Shown: positions 1 through 5,402, counted from the first letter of the stretch. The stretch: 5,402 nt of DNA from JABDDM01 sp038240295 (GCA_038240295.1 JBBSDW010000187.1:1-5402); one strand, 5' to 3'. Numbers and translations: made by a program. Notes: generated by a model from the sequence alone, not told the origin.

Positions 1-69
1 AGCGAGCGTCGATTTACCGTGGTCAATATGGGCAATGATGCAAAAATTACGAATGTGATCTAATGCCAT
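1..69 (-). CDS. lepA: Elongation factor 4 (LepA), N-terminal fragment
   Basis: LepA/EF4 is a ribosome-associated translational GTPase that acts on stalled or mistranslocated ribosomes. Only the first 23 codons lie in the window, read leftwards from an ATG at 69-67. They include the family's characteristic N-terminus: IRNFCIIAHIDHGKST at residues 6-21, in which AHIDHGKS (13-20) is the G1/P-loop that binds GTP phosphates. The form 'RNFCIIAHIDHGKST' near residue 8 fits LepA better than EF-Tu, EF-G or BipA. The rest of the gene lies beyond the left edge. The upstream sequence has a GGAG 13 bases away and an AGGG only one base away, so neither is a well-spaced ribosome binding site. An operon terminator more than 260 bases upstream suggests that lepA has its own promoter in the 70-330 interval, but I could not identify one with confidence. 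Confidence 0.92.
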   Translation of the reverse strand, partial: MALDHIRNFCIIAHIDHGKSTLA

Positions 70-170
70 GCCCTGCTAAGAACTCCGGAATGCAAACGAA
101 AATTTGTTGATTCCCGCCGATCGAAGGCGGTTTGACAGGCCGGAAACACGCACAAGCATGGGAAGGCTCC

Positions 171-233
171 GCGCTCGGGCAAGGATGAAGTTTGAATTAT
201 GAAGTATGAAAGTGACGAGTCGCCCCCGAGCGC
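171..233. repeat. 9-bp inverted repeat enclosing two near-identical 12-mers
   Basis: GCGCTCGGG (171-179) and CCCGAGCGC (225-233) are perfect 9-bp inverted repeats flanking a 45-base A+T-rich interior. Inside, ATGAAGTTTGAA (185-196) and ATGAAGTATGAA (199-210) are direct repeats matching at 11 of 12 positions, 14 bases apart. The G+C-rich arms around an A+T-rich core look unlike the surrounding sequence. It could be a small palindromic repeat unit, a degraded miniature element, or a regulatory hairpin upstream of lepA. No target-site duplication is evident. The repeats are read directly; any function is inference. Confidence 0.45.
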
Positions 234-253
234 AAGAACTATAATTGGGACAA

Positions 254-281
254 GTCATCCTGAGCCCGACGAAGGATCTTA
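254..281. repeat. Probable dispersed intergenic repeat (TCATCCTGAGC...GAAGGATCT type)
   Basis: The sequence has TCATCCTGAGC at 255-265, a short variable middle, and CGAAGGATCTTA at the right end, with 5-bp inverted ends ATCCT (257-261) and AGGAT (273-277). From memory, a sequence of this form, usually with GAAGC in the middle, recurs in intergenic regions of several bacterial genomes. This copy carries CCGAC in the centre. Only one copy is present in the window, so its repeated nature cannot be shown here. It lies between the operon terminator and lepA, a typical position for such elements. Confidence 0.5.
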
Positions 282-332
282 CTTATCGTACACCAGAAAA
301 TTCGGGTCGACCACCAACATTCAGTCAAACCG

Positions 333-359
333 AAAAAGAGTCAAGGCGGCGCTTGACTC
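333..359 (-). terminator. Rho-independent terminator of the parA-to-AlbA_2 operon
   Basis: Read on the minus strand, GAGTCAAG (359-352), a six-base loop CGCCGC and CTTGACTC (345-338) form a perfect 8-bp stem, followed directly by TTTTT (337-333). This is a textbook intrinsic terminator shape. The plus strand has no T-run after the stem, so it acts leftwards. It lies about 200 bases beyond the AlbA_2 stop codon. It therefore ends either the operon's long 3' UTR or a separate small RNA encoded in 377-521. Confidence 0.8.
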
Positions 360-525
360 CCCACGGTAACAGTTGCCCAACTCCTTCGGTTATGGAAATG
401 TGCAACGTACCACCGGCGGCAAGATCCATCGTATGCCAGCATCCGATCTGTTTTGCTTCATTGCCTCTGGTCGCCGTCGAGAAATCGCGGAGCCAGAGGT
501 TTTGAATTTGGCAGGAGTTGGCCCG
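333..525 (-). ncRNA. Candidate structured small RNA or structured 3' UTR
   Basis: On the minus strand CCAACTCCT (521-513) can pair with AGGAGTTGG (385-377) in a perfect 9-bp long-range stem. Nested within it, CCTCTGG (499-493) pairs with CCAGAGG (470-464) around a 22-base loop region. The terminator hairpin at 359-333 follows on the 3' side. The stem enclosing about 127 bases, an internal hairpin and a terminator together resemble a free-standing bacterial small RNA. I do not recognise 6S RNA, SRP RNA, RNase P RNA, tmRNA or a known riboswitch in it. I saw no clear promoter, and the 5' boundary given is approximate. A 9-bp match in a region this size has a modest chance of being accidental. 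Confidence 0.3.
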
Positions 526-557
526 CGCTTGTGTTTGCGCCTCGTCCACCGAATTGA

Positions 558-1241
558 TCACGCCAGTGTATAAAACTCCTCACGCTCCATCGTATGAATT
601 AGCAGGTTGCCTGAGCGGACCAGCGAGACGAGAATCCTCGATGCTCGGCGATCGGAAATATTTACGAGATCGCCGAATTCGTTGAGCGTGATCCGTTCGT
701 TCTGTTCGAGATACTCGAAGAGCGCCTTTTCATTCGGTCCGATTGATAGCAGCAATGCCGGCGAATCGTCGCGGCTGTGCCGCATGACGCTCATTACTTC
801 GTTGCTTGCATGTACCGAATTTTCACCGACACGCACAAACCCTTGATTTGACTGTGCTTTTGCTCGCCTGCCAGTGTTATCGAATTCGACTAATACATGC
901 GGCTTCGTCCGGCTTTCCGGGACGCGTATGAGAACAATATACTTGCCGCGGCCGGCATGAACGTGTTCAGCTTCGATCTCGATCGGTGGGTCGCAAAGAA
1001 ATTGCGCAGCATGCTCCACTTGCCCGAGTTCTGCTTTTTCGCTTCTTACGCCTCGAATGCTTCGATCGTCATCCACCCCAAAAAGGATGTATCCGCCACG
1101 CGTATTTGCAAGTGCGATCATTTCTCTCGCGATCTTTTCCGGCGTTGAAAATTGTCGTTTGAATTCAACGTCGATTCCCTCGCCTCCATCGATCAACTCG
1201 AAGAGTTCGTGCCGCTTGATCGGTTTGGAAAGATAACGCAT
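558..1241 (-). CDS. AlbA_2/Schlafen-type putative DNA-binding protein with winged-helix tail
   Basis: This 227-residue protein starts with a Schlafen AlbA_2 domain. It contains the typical E-x-x-x-x-VEFKR segment (about 21-29), an REMIALANTRGGYILFGVDDD block (39-59), the SIRGV turn (61-65), and a later 'QGFVRVGENSVHAS' strand (133-146). AlbA_2 domains occur in putative transcriptional regulators and, in Schlafen relatives, RNases; the substrate here is unknown. Residues about 165-227 have a winged-helix pattern, with helix ITLNEFGDLVNIS (184-196), helix RRASRILVSLVRSGN (198-212) and a wing ending EEFYTLA. Many longer relatives carry a C-terminal ATPase-like domain, which is absent here. It is the last gene of the tight run, starting 7 bases after the NHL gene stops. 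No Shine-Dalgarno sequence precedes the ATG. A role as DNA-binding regulator is inferred from the two domains. Confidence 0.87.
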   Translation of the reverse strand: MRYLSKPIKRHELFELIDGGEGIDVEFKRQFSTPEKIAREMIALANTRGGYILFGVDDDRSIRGVRSEKAELGQVEHAAQFLCDPPIEIEAEHVHAGRGKYIVLIRVPESRTKPHVLVEFDNTGRRAKAQSNQGFVRVGENSVHASNEVMSVMRHSRDDSPALLLSIGPNEKALFEYLEQNERITLNEFGDLVNISDRRASRILVSLVRSGNLLIHTMEREEFYTLA

Positions 1242-1248
1242 TGAAGAA

Positions 1249-2262
1249 TTATTGAACCGGCGTTAGCGTGTATTGAACTATGCTAAAATGCCCGAGCAGC
1301 AGGATCCGGCCATTTTGCACAACAATATCGACGACTCGGCCTTTGATGGCTGCTAACTCACTACCTCCAGCAAGTTTCGCGTTGGGCAATCCGATATTGG
1401 GCACCACCCATATCCCTCGCGGTTGCAGTGTACGTGTGTTATAGAGTTCGATCGAAAGATTCTGATCGTTGCCAATTTCCGGAATCACGAACAACGTATC
1501 GCCAAAAGCCCGAATGCGGATCGCACCCGTCCTAAGTGTTCTCGCAGCAAGCGGATTTCCCAGGTTATCGAACGATACAAGTTTGAAGCCACCGTTATCG
1601 AGAACCGTAAGGTTGTTTGCGCGATCGACCGCAAGCGACCTCGGTTTATGCAGAACGGCATCAGGCCGGGAGGCGGTCGTGTAACCACCGATCACTCGAT
1701 CGATACGAAAATCCGACGTGGCCTTAAGCACTCGGTCGTTCTCGCCATCAATGAGATAAAGATTTCCTGCGTCCTCAAGGGCAATCGAAGTTGGATAACC
1801 AAACCGGTTTGCCTGAGTTGGGTCTTCTCTTGTATAGAACGTAGCAAGATAAGCCAGCTCACGTGAATATTGTTCGATGCGGTGGTTGCCGTAGTCCGCA
1901 ACAAAAATATTATTTGTTTGCCGGGCATCGAGATCGGCAGGCTGGTCGAATTGAAAATGATCGCGGCCATAGCCGCCTGCGCTTCGAATGCTGTCGCCAA
2001 GACTATCGAATTTCACAACCGTCGAGGCACCTCGATCGAGCACGTAAAGATTTCCCATTCGATCGGGCGAAACAGCGACCGCTTCAATGAACCTTCCGAA
2101 GCCGCCGCTTGGCGCAAGCGTCGCAGTCACCTGCAAGGTCGCATCCTCTCGCAACACGTAGACCCCGCCGCAGGAGGCGCTGATAAAAGCGCATAGCAAG
2201 CATAGCGCCAATGTTAGCGTTCTCGCGAATGGTGACTGTCGAGCCGCAGTGTGATTGGGCAT
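1249..2262 (-). CDS. NHL-repeat beta-propeller protein, predicted lipoprotein
   Basis: This is a 337-residue exported protein. Residues 1-30 have a basic start (R9, R14), a hydrophobic core TLALCLLCAFI and a lipobox-like SAS before Cys31. Serine rather than Leu at -3 makes this a degenerate lipobox, so lipidation is likely but not certain. The remainder has NHL/six-bladed beta-propeller repeats of the form 'GNLYVLDRG...VVKFDSLG' at about 69-97, 118-140 (NIFVADYGNHRIEQYS), 166-192 (GNLYLIDGENDRVLKA) and 215-240 (NNLTVLDNGGFKLVSFDNLG), with degenerate blades towards the C-terminus. Such propellers usually bind proteins, glycans or small ligands; no catalytic residues are apparent. It starts 22 bases after the DUF5683 gene ends, suggesting cotranscription and perhaps a shared envelope location. 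No Shine-Dalgarno sequence is visible. The exact function is unknown. Confidence 0.82.
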   Translation of the reverse strand: MPNHTAARQSPFARTLTLALCLLCAFISASCGGVYVLREDATLQVTATLAPSGGFGRFIEAVAVSPDRMGNLYVLDRGASTVVKFDSLGDSIRSAGGYGRDHFQFDQPADLDARQTNNIFVADYGNHRIEQYSRELAYLATFYTREDPTQANRFGYPTSIALEDAGNLYLIDGENDRVLKATSDFRIDRVIGGYTTASRPDAVLHKPRSLAVDRANNLTVLDNGGFKLVSFDNLGNPLAARTLRTGAIRIRAFGDTLFVIPEIGNDQNLSIELYNTRTLQPRGIWVVPNIGLPNAKLAGGSELAAIKGRVVDIVVQNGRILLLGHFSIVQYTLTPVQ

Positions 2263-2284
2263 TGCAAGGCGACCGAAGCCGCGA

Positions 2285-2854
2285 TTAGAAATGCAAATGA
2301 AAATTGAACGAAAGGTGATGCTCGGGCTGCATAAGTGAGCCGCTTGAATATTTCGACGTACCGGCGGTCTTCGGCCGATCGTCGCTCACATCGAAATCAT
2401 AGAGGTGGGCGGCAATGTACGCGTCGAGAATATTCGCGATGTAGATCAGGGCCGTGTAGATATAATATTTGTCGCGGTCATCCCGATAGAATTCGCGAGC
2501 GCTCGCATAGGAATTCGCCTTCGAAAAATCGCCGCGCGCCGTTTGATTGTTGACCGAATCCGAAATATAAATATATCGCGAATTCTGGAGCAACGCCGCA
2601 TACAGCAACGAGCCAAACCCCGCATAAATGATCGGCACTTTCCACCACTGATGGAGATAAACTTGCCCACCTCCTGGTATGATCGCGCTCAAAAGAACGG
2701 CGGTCGTCGGTGATTTTGTCATGTGCCACGTCGCAGTGTCCTCAACCGGTTTCGAACCTGTTTGAACGGTGTCGACCTTAAACTGGGCCTCTGCGGCAGA
2801 TGGTATTCCAATCGCCACAAGATACAGGAGCACGACAAAGACAACTACTCGCAC
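2285..2854 (-). CDS. DUF5683 membrane protein with signal peptide
   Basis: I choose the GTG at 2854-2852, giving 189 residues. It lies 4 bases after the ridA stop, has GGA 7 bases upstream, and makes the protein begin with a good signal peptide: M-R, a hydrophobic run VVVFVVLLYLVAIGI, and AEA before Q24. The same frame stays open upstream to an ATG at 2986, but that would overlap ridA by 128 bases and bury the signal peptide. The DUF5683 domain follows: KSPTTAVLLSAIIPGGGQVY (47-66), WWKVPIIYAG (70-79) with an adjoining membrane helix, YRDDRDK (123-129), then helix IYIANILDAYIAAHL (137-151) and FDVSDD (154-159). The family is common in Bacteroidota, often next to parAB, and has no established biochemical role. 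The C-terminal tail (about 160-189) is polar and ends in alternating FNFHLHF, which resembles a beta-strand. Confidence 0.9.
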   Translation of the reverse strand: MRVVVFVVLLYLVAIGIPSAAEAQFKVDTVQTGSKPVEDTATWHMTKSPTTAVLLSAIIPGGGQVYLHQWWKVPIIYAGFGSLLYAALLQNSRYIYISDSVNNQTARGDFSKANSYASAREFYRDDRDKYYIYTALIYIANILDAYIAAHLYDFDVSDDRPKTAGTSKYSSGSLMQPEHHLSFNFHLHF

Positions 2855-2858
2855 AAAT

Positions 2859-3245
2859 TTATCCGAGTGCTGCGATACACTCAATTTCAATATGAGCTTC
2901 CTTCGGAAGTCGCGAGACCTCGACTGTGCTGCGTGCCGGACGTGCAGAGCCAATGAGCGATTCGTAAACCTGATTAACCTTCGCAAAATCTGAAAAATCG
3001 GTAAGGAAGATCGTGGTCTTCACAACGTTCGCAAACGAAAGCCCGGCAGCATTGAGTACTGCCGTCAGATTCTCGATCACCTGTGTCGTTTCTTCCTGGA
3101 TATTTGCATTCTTCAAATTCCCGGACACCGGATCGAGCGCGATCTGTCCCGAACAAAAGAGAAAGCCGTTCGCCTTGACTGCTTGCGAGTAAGGACCGAT
3201 CGGGTTCGGGGCACTTGAAGATAGAACCGGTTCAAGAAGACTCAT
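2859..3245 (-). CDS. ridA: RidA family 2-iminobutanoate/2-iminopropanoate deaminase
   Basis: This is a full-length 128-residue RidA (YjgF/YER057c/UK114) protein. RidA hydrolyses reactive enamines and imines released by PLP enzymes such as threonine dehydratase, protecting other PLP enzymes. It is a cytosolic homotrimer with active sites between subunits. Visible family residues are NPIGPYSQAV (14-23, including Tyr19), the FCSGQI strand (30-35), VVKTTIFLTDFSDFAKVN (74-91), Arg105 in ARPARST, which binds the substrate carboxylate, and Glu120 in HIEIECIA, which activates water. All canonical catalytic positions are present, so it should be an active deaminase rather than a degenerate paralogue. 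The ATG lies 18 bases after parB ends; no Shine-Dalgarno sequence precedes it. Its place between parB and the DUF5683 gene probably reflects operon insertion rather than a role in segregation. Confidence 0.95.
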   Translation of the reverse strand: MSLLEPVLSSSAPNPIGPYSQAVKANGFLFCSGQIALDPVSGNLKNANIQEETTQVIENLTAVLNAAGLSFANVVKTTIFLTDFSDFAKVNQVYESLIGSARPARSTVEVSRLPKEAHIEIECIAALG

Positions 3246-3263
3246 GTGTTGTGATGGAAAAAG

Positions 3264-4241
3264 TTATTCGGACTTGGCAGACAAAAGGATCTCAATAATG
3301 CGTTCAAGATCATCCGATGTATAGAAGTGCATCGCGAGCTCCCCGGCGCCGTCGCTCCGAAGTTTGATCTTTACCTGGGTGCCGTAAAGCCGCTTGATAT
3401 TATTTTCGATCGCGGTCAACTCCGGCGACTCGACTCCCCGCTCCTCACTCGAGACCTTTGACGGGCGCCCGTGTCGTTTTGGCGTGTCGACACCGGTGAC
3501 ATTCGTGCGCATTGCCACGGCCCGCGCGATCTCTTCTGTCCTTCGAACCGAAAGGCTTTCCTTGACTGCCTGTTGCCAGACCGACTCTTGCTCGGCGCTA
3601 TCGCTGATCGCCATAATGGCCTTCGCATGACCCAGCCCAAGTTCACCTTTGCGAAGCGAATCCTTGATCGAATCGGGAAGTTTGAGCAGCCGCAGGAAAT
3701 TCGAGACGGTCGTACGATCGCGTGAAATTTTCTCGGCAACATCATCCTGCGTAAGTCCGCAATCGCGAATGAGTCTGTCGTAGGCTTCAGCCTCCTCGAT
3801 CGGGTTGAGTTGTGCGCGCTGAACGTTCTCGATGATCGCGAGTTCGAGCATCGTGCGATCATCCTCGACACCAAGCACATAGACCGGAATTTTCGTGAGC
3901 CCTGCTTCGCGCGAAGCGCGCACCCTGCGCTCGCCAGAGACAATTTGGTACTTCCCTGCCGAAACCCTCCGAACGGTAACGGCCTGGATCACGCCATGCT
4001 CACGAATCGAATTGGTAAGATCGGCAAGAAGCGCCGGATCAAAATCTTTTCGCGGCTGCAGCGGATTTGGAGCGATCAGCGAAAGATCGAGTTCTGCAGT
4101 CAGTTCTTGCTTCGGCTGTGTGGGCTCCAGTGTTTGGCGAGCGGGACGTTCTAGTTCTCGAACTGTTGCGCCATCGTCATCGCGAACGCCGGGAATGAGT
4201 GCGCTTAAGCCTTTGCCGAGTACCGATCTATTTTTTGACAT
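3264..4241 (-). CDS. parB: Chromosome partitioning protein ParB
   Basis: ParB binds parS near the replication origin, closes into a CTP-dependent sliding clamp, and stimulates the ParA ATPase. I choose the ATG at 4241-4239 (325 residues), because the protein then begins MSKNRSVLGKGLSALIPG, the classic ParA-interacting N-terminus. A TTG at 4259-4257, overlapping the parA stop as TTGA, is an alternative adding six residues. In the 325-residue numbering, the CTP-binding domain includes NPLQPRKDF (59-67), GERRVRAS (103-110) and IIENVQRAQLNPIEEA (136-151). The helix-turn-helix lies at about 164-186 (LTQDDVAEKISRDRTTVSNF) with LGLGHAKAIM after it. A polar linker with a basic TPKRHGRPSK patch (253-262) leads to the C-terminal dimerisation domain (about 272-325). 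Val replaces the usual aromatic residue in the GERR-x-RA box. It is 14 bases downstream of parA. Confidence 0.96.
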   Translation of the reverse strand: MSKNRSVLGKGLSALIPGVRDDDGATVRELERPARQTLEPTQPKQELTAELDLSLIAPNPLQPRKDFDPALLADLTNSIREHGVIQAVTVRRVSAGKYQIVSGERRVRASREAGLTKIPVYVLGVEDDRTMLELAIIENVQRAQLNPIEEAEAYDRLIRDCGLTQDDVAEKISRDRTTVSNFLRLLKLPDSIKDSLRKGELGLGHAKAIMAISDSAEQESVWQQAVKESLSVRRTEEIARAVAMRTNVTGVDTPKRHGRPSKVSSEERGVESPELTAIENNIKRLYGTQVKIKLRSDGAGELAMHFYTSDDLERIIEILLSAKSE

Positions 4242-4255
4242 TGCGTAGTTGGTAC

Positions 4256-5098
4256 TCAAACCGTTGCTTTCGGTACTTTGACCGTTCTCGTTTTATGCGC
4301 GCCGTTCTTATGCTGATCCCCGCGCTTCTTGATCCCCGGATTGCGTTGAATTACTTCGGCAGCCAGATCGAGATAATTCTTGGTCCCCGAACTCGTCGCC
4401 TCATACAAAATAACCGGCATACCGAAGCTGGGCGCTTCGCTCAAACGCACATTACGAGAAATGAGCGTCGTGAAAGCTTTCTCGCCAAAATATTTTCGGA
4501 CCTCGCTCACGACTTGATGCGACAGCCGCAAGCGTCCGTCATACATCGTGAGCAACACACCCTCGATATCGAGCCGGTTGTTCAAATGCTTCTTGACAAT
4601 GTTGATCGTGTTGAGCAGTTGTCCAAGCCCCTCGAGCGCATAGTATTCGCATTGCACTGGAATTAAAACGCTGTCGGAAGCAGCAAGCGCGTTTAGCGTC
4701 AACAAGCTTAGCGAAGGCGGACAGTCGACGATGATGTAGTCGTATTCGTTCTTGATCTCCGCTACTGCTTTCGTCATTACTCGTTCGCGTTCGGGGACAT
4801 CGACCAACTCGATATCTGCGCCAACGAGATTGATATGACTCGGCACAAGATCGAGATTCGGAACATTCGAAGGCAGGATCGAATCACGAATCGAAACGCC
4901 GTTTACCAGCACTTCATAGATCGTCTGGCGCGGCTCTTTAGGATCGACCCCAAGACCGGACGTACCGTTGGCCTGGGCGTCGATATCGATCAGCAGGACT
5001 TTAAATTCGGCAACGGCGATCGATGCGGCCAGATTGACCGCAGTCGTCGTTTTTCCGACTCCTCCTTTTTGATTCGCGATCGCTATGACTTTCCCCAT
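4256..5098 (-). CDS. parA: Chromosome partitioning ATPase ParA (Soj type)
   Basis: ParA is a deviant-Walker ATPase that dimerises with ATP on nucleoid DNA. ParB-triggered release drives origin segregation. The ATG start gives MGKVIAIANQKGGVGKTTTA, with the deviant Walker A motif KGGVGKTT (11-18; signature Lys11 and catalytic Lys16). Walker A' is LLIDIDAQAN (35-44), with Asp38 and Asp40. Walker B is YIIVDCPPSL (121-130). RNVRLSEAPSFGMP (215-228) supplies basic DNA-contact residues. The protein lacks the N-terminal helix-turn-helix of plasmid ParA/SopA, so it is the short chromosomal type. At 280 residues it is longer than B. subtilis Soj because of a Lys/Arg/His-rich tail (about 255-280). A weak GGAAAAG lies 6 bases before the ATG. 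It is the first gene of the run; any promoter would sit in 5099-5209. Confidence 0.97.
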   Translation of the reverse strand: MGKVIAIANQKGGVGKTTTAVNLAASIAVAEFKVLLIDIDAQANGTSGLGVDPKEPRQTIYEVLVNGVSIRDSILPSNVPNLDLVPSHINLVGADIELVDVPERERVMTKAVAEIKNEYDYIIVDCPPSLSLLTLNALAASDSVLIPVQCEYYALEGLGQLLNTINIVKKHLNNRLDIEGVLLTMYDGRLRLSHQVVSEVRKYFGEKAFTTLISRNVRLSEAPSFGMPVILYEATSSGTKNYLDLAAEVIQRNPGIKKRGDQHKNGAHKTRTVKVPKATV

Positions 5099-5209
5099 TC
5101 GTGGCTTTTCCGTTCGGGCTTTTGTGGCAAGTTCAGCCTATAACCAAATGAGCGGGCGGGTTGTCCCTCAAAACTTTCCACATTCTGATTGGCAAATGGG
5201 CAAAACAGG
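5099..5209 (-). promoter_or_regulatory. Gap upstream of parA, possible promoter region
   Basis: This 111-base gap separates the upstream membrane-protein stop from parA and is the widest gap to the right of position 1241, so it is the likeliest site for an operon promoter. On the minus strand, TTGAGG and TTATAG (within GGTTATAGGCT) resemble -35 and -10 boxes, but the spacing is about 22 bases, too long for a standard promoter. AAGTTTTG partly matches the Bacteroidota -7 box TAnnTTTG, but no TTG sits at the right distance. No terminator hairpin with a T-run is visible after the upstream gene, so readthrough into parA is possible. Confidence 0.25.
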
Positions 5210-5402
5210 TCAATAAACCTGCATAATACTGACGATGGCGAGCAAAAAGATCGCAAGCCATACTTCGATCTGCTCAAACATCCTGACGCGCCAAAGGAGG
5301 ACTTGACGCGGAGTAAGGTCTTCACCTTCCGCAGTCGCAGCACGTGCGGCGGTGAGTTCTCGATAGGACGAACGAAGCCCGAGCGTGACGAAAAAGAGAA
5401 CG
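5210..5402 (-). CDS. C-terminal fragment of an integral membrane protein
   Basis: An open frame without a start in the window runs from the right edge (first full codon 5401-5399) to a TGA at 5212-5210, giving 63 residues. It opens with the end of a hydrophobic segment (VLFFVTLGL). A hydrophilic loop follows, with ELTAARAATAEGEDLTPRQ (about 15-33) and basic residues around WRVR. A final transmembrane helix VWLAIFLLAIVSIMQVY closes at the very C-terminus. The hydrophobic–charged–hydrophobic pattern and its placement right before parA support a real gene. Another minus-strand frame (5083-5343) overlaps it but has low-complexity, non-family composition. The family cannot be named from this fragment. 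Confidence 0.6.
   Translation of the reverse strand, partial: VLFFVTLGLRSSYRELTAARAATAEGEDLTPRQVLLWRVRMFEQIEVWLAIFLLAIVSIMQVY

Larger units (their letters stand above)
70..557. other. 488-base non-coding interval between the operon and lepA
   Basis: No open frame here resembles a protein family. The interval holds, from right to left on the minus strand: nested inverted repeats (377-521), an intrinsic terminator (333-359), a repeat-like sequence (254-281), an inverted-repeat structure with internal direct repeats (171-233), and the lepA leader. The leader has a small CCGCC/GGCGG hairpin at 115-131. The individual elements are listed separately. I could not assign a promoter for lepA; TTCGTTTG in the minus-strand leader only weakly resembles the Bacteroidota -7 box and has no matching -33 element. 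Confidence 0.7.

Noticed and set aside
115..131. CCGCC/GGCGG hairpin in the lepA leader considered as a terminator or riboswitch
   Set aside because: The stem is only 5 bp with no adequate T-run on either strand, and no known riboswitch motif surrounds it.
76..258. A 60-codon minus-strand frame ending just before lepA
   Set aside because: It runs through the repeat at 171-233 and the end of the repeat at 254-281, and has composition typical of translated non-coding DNA.
325..561. A 78-codon minus-strand frame starting with GTG that overlaps the AlbA_2 stop as GTGA
   Set aside because: The GTGA overlap looks like translational coupling, but the frame runs through the operon terminator, has no recognisable family features or hydrophobic pattern, and covers the inverted repeats that fit RNA structure better.
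1423..1866. A 147-codon plus-strand frame opposite the NHL gene
   Set aside because: It lies wholly antisense to a gene with clear propeller repeats; it has no family features and reads as a shadow frame.
1855..1870. A TCACGTGAA core (1859-1867) resembling parS
   Set aside because: Only about 9 of 16 positions match TGTTTCACGTGAAACA, the outer arms do not match, and it lies inside the NHL coding region.
5083..5343. An 86-codon minus-strand frame overlapping the parA start
   Set aside because: It conflicts with the parA start and with the better-supported membrane-protein frame; rich in Ser, Arg and Leu without a family signature.
5341..5346. A CACGTG hexamer upstream of parA
   Set aside because: Flanking bases do not match parS beyond the core palindrome, and it lies within a coding frame.

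Overview
The window is about half G+C and carries one dense minus-strand gene block. The order parA–parB followed closely by a DUF5683 membrane protein is a Bacteroidota-type arrangement. Together with mostly absent Shine-Dalgarno sequences it suggests a moderately G+C-rich member of the Bacteroidota/Chlorobiota (Ignavibacteria/Kapabacteria-like) superphylum. That assignment is an inference from gene content, not a measured placement.

Layout, in the direction of transcription (right to left). The right edge (5210-5402) holds the last 63 codons of an integral membrane protein that enters from outside. A 111-base gap (5099-5209) precedes a six-gene run: parA (4256-5098), parB (3264-4241), ridA (2859-3245), a DUF5683 protein (2285-2854), an NHL-repeat predicted lipoprotein (1249-2262) and an AlbA_2/Schlafen-type protein with a winged-helix tail (558-1241). 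Gaps between these genes are only 4 to 22 bases, so they probably form one operon. A 488-base non-coding stretch (70-557) follows. It contains long-range inverted repeats, a strong minus-strand intrinsic terminator (333-359), a copy of what looks like a dispersed genomic repeat (254-281), and a small inverted-repeat structure with internal direct repeats (171-233). At the left edge the first 23 codons of lepA (elongation factor 4) run off the window.

Function. ParA and ParB form the chromosome segregation pair: an ATPase, and a CTP-dependent DNA clamp loaded at parS. No convincing parS is visible here. RidA is a housekeeping enamine/imine deaminase. The DUF5683 and NHL proteins look like exported envelope proteins of unknown role. 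The AlbA_2 protein may be a nucleic-acid-binding regulator.

The genes belong to known families. The part least explained by them is the 70-557 interval, where a 9-bp inverted repeat encloses a 7-bp one just upstream of a terminator. This could be a small structured RNA or a structured 3' UTR. I see no clear evidence of a new defence or mobile system.
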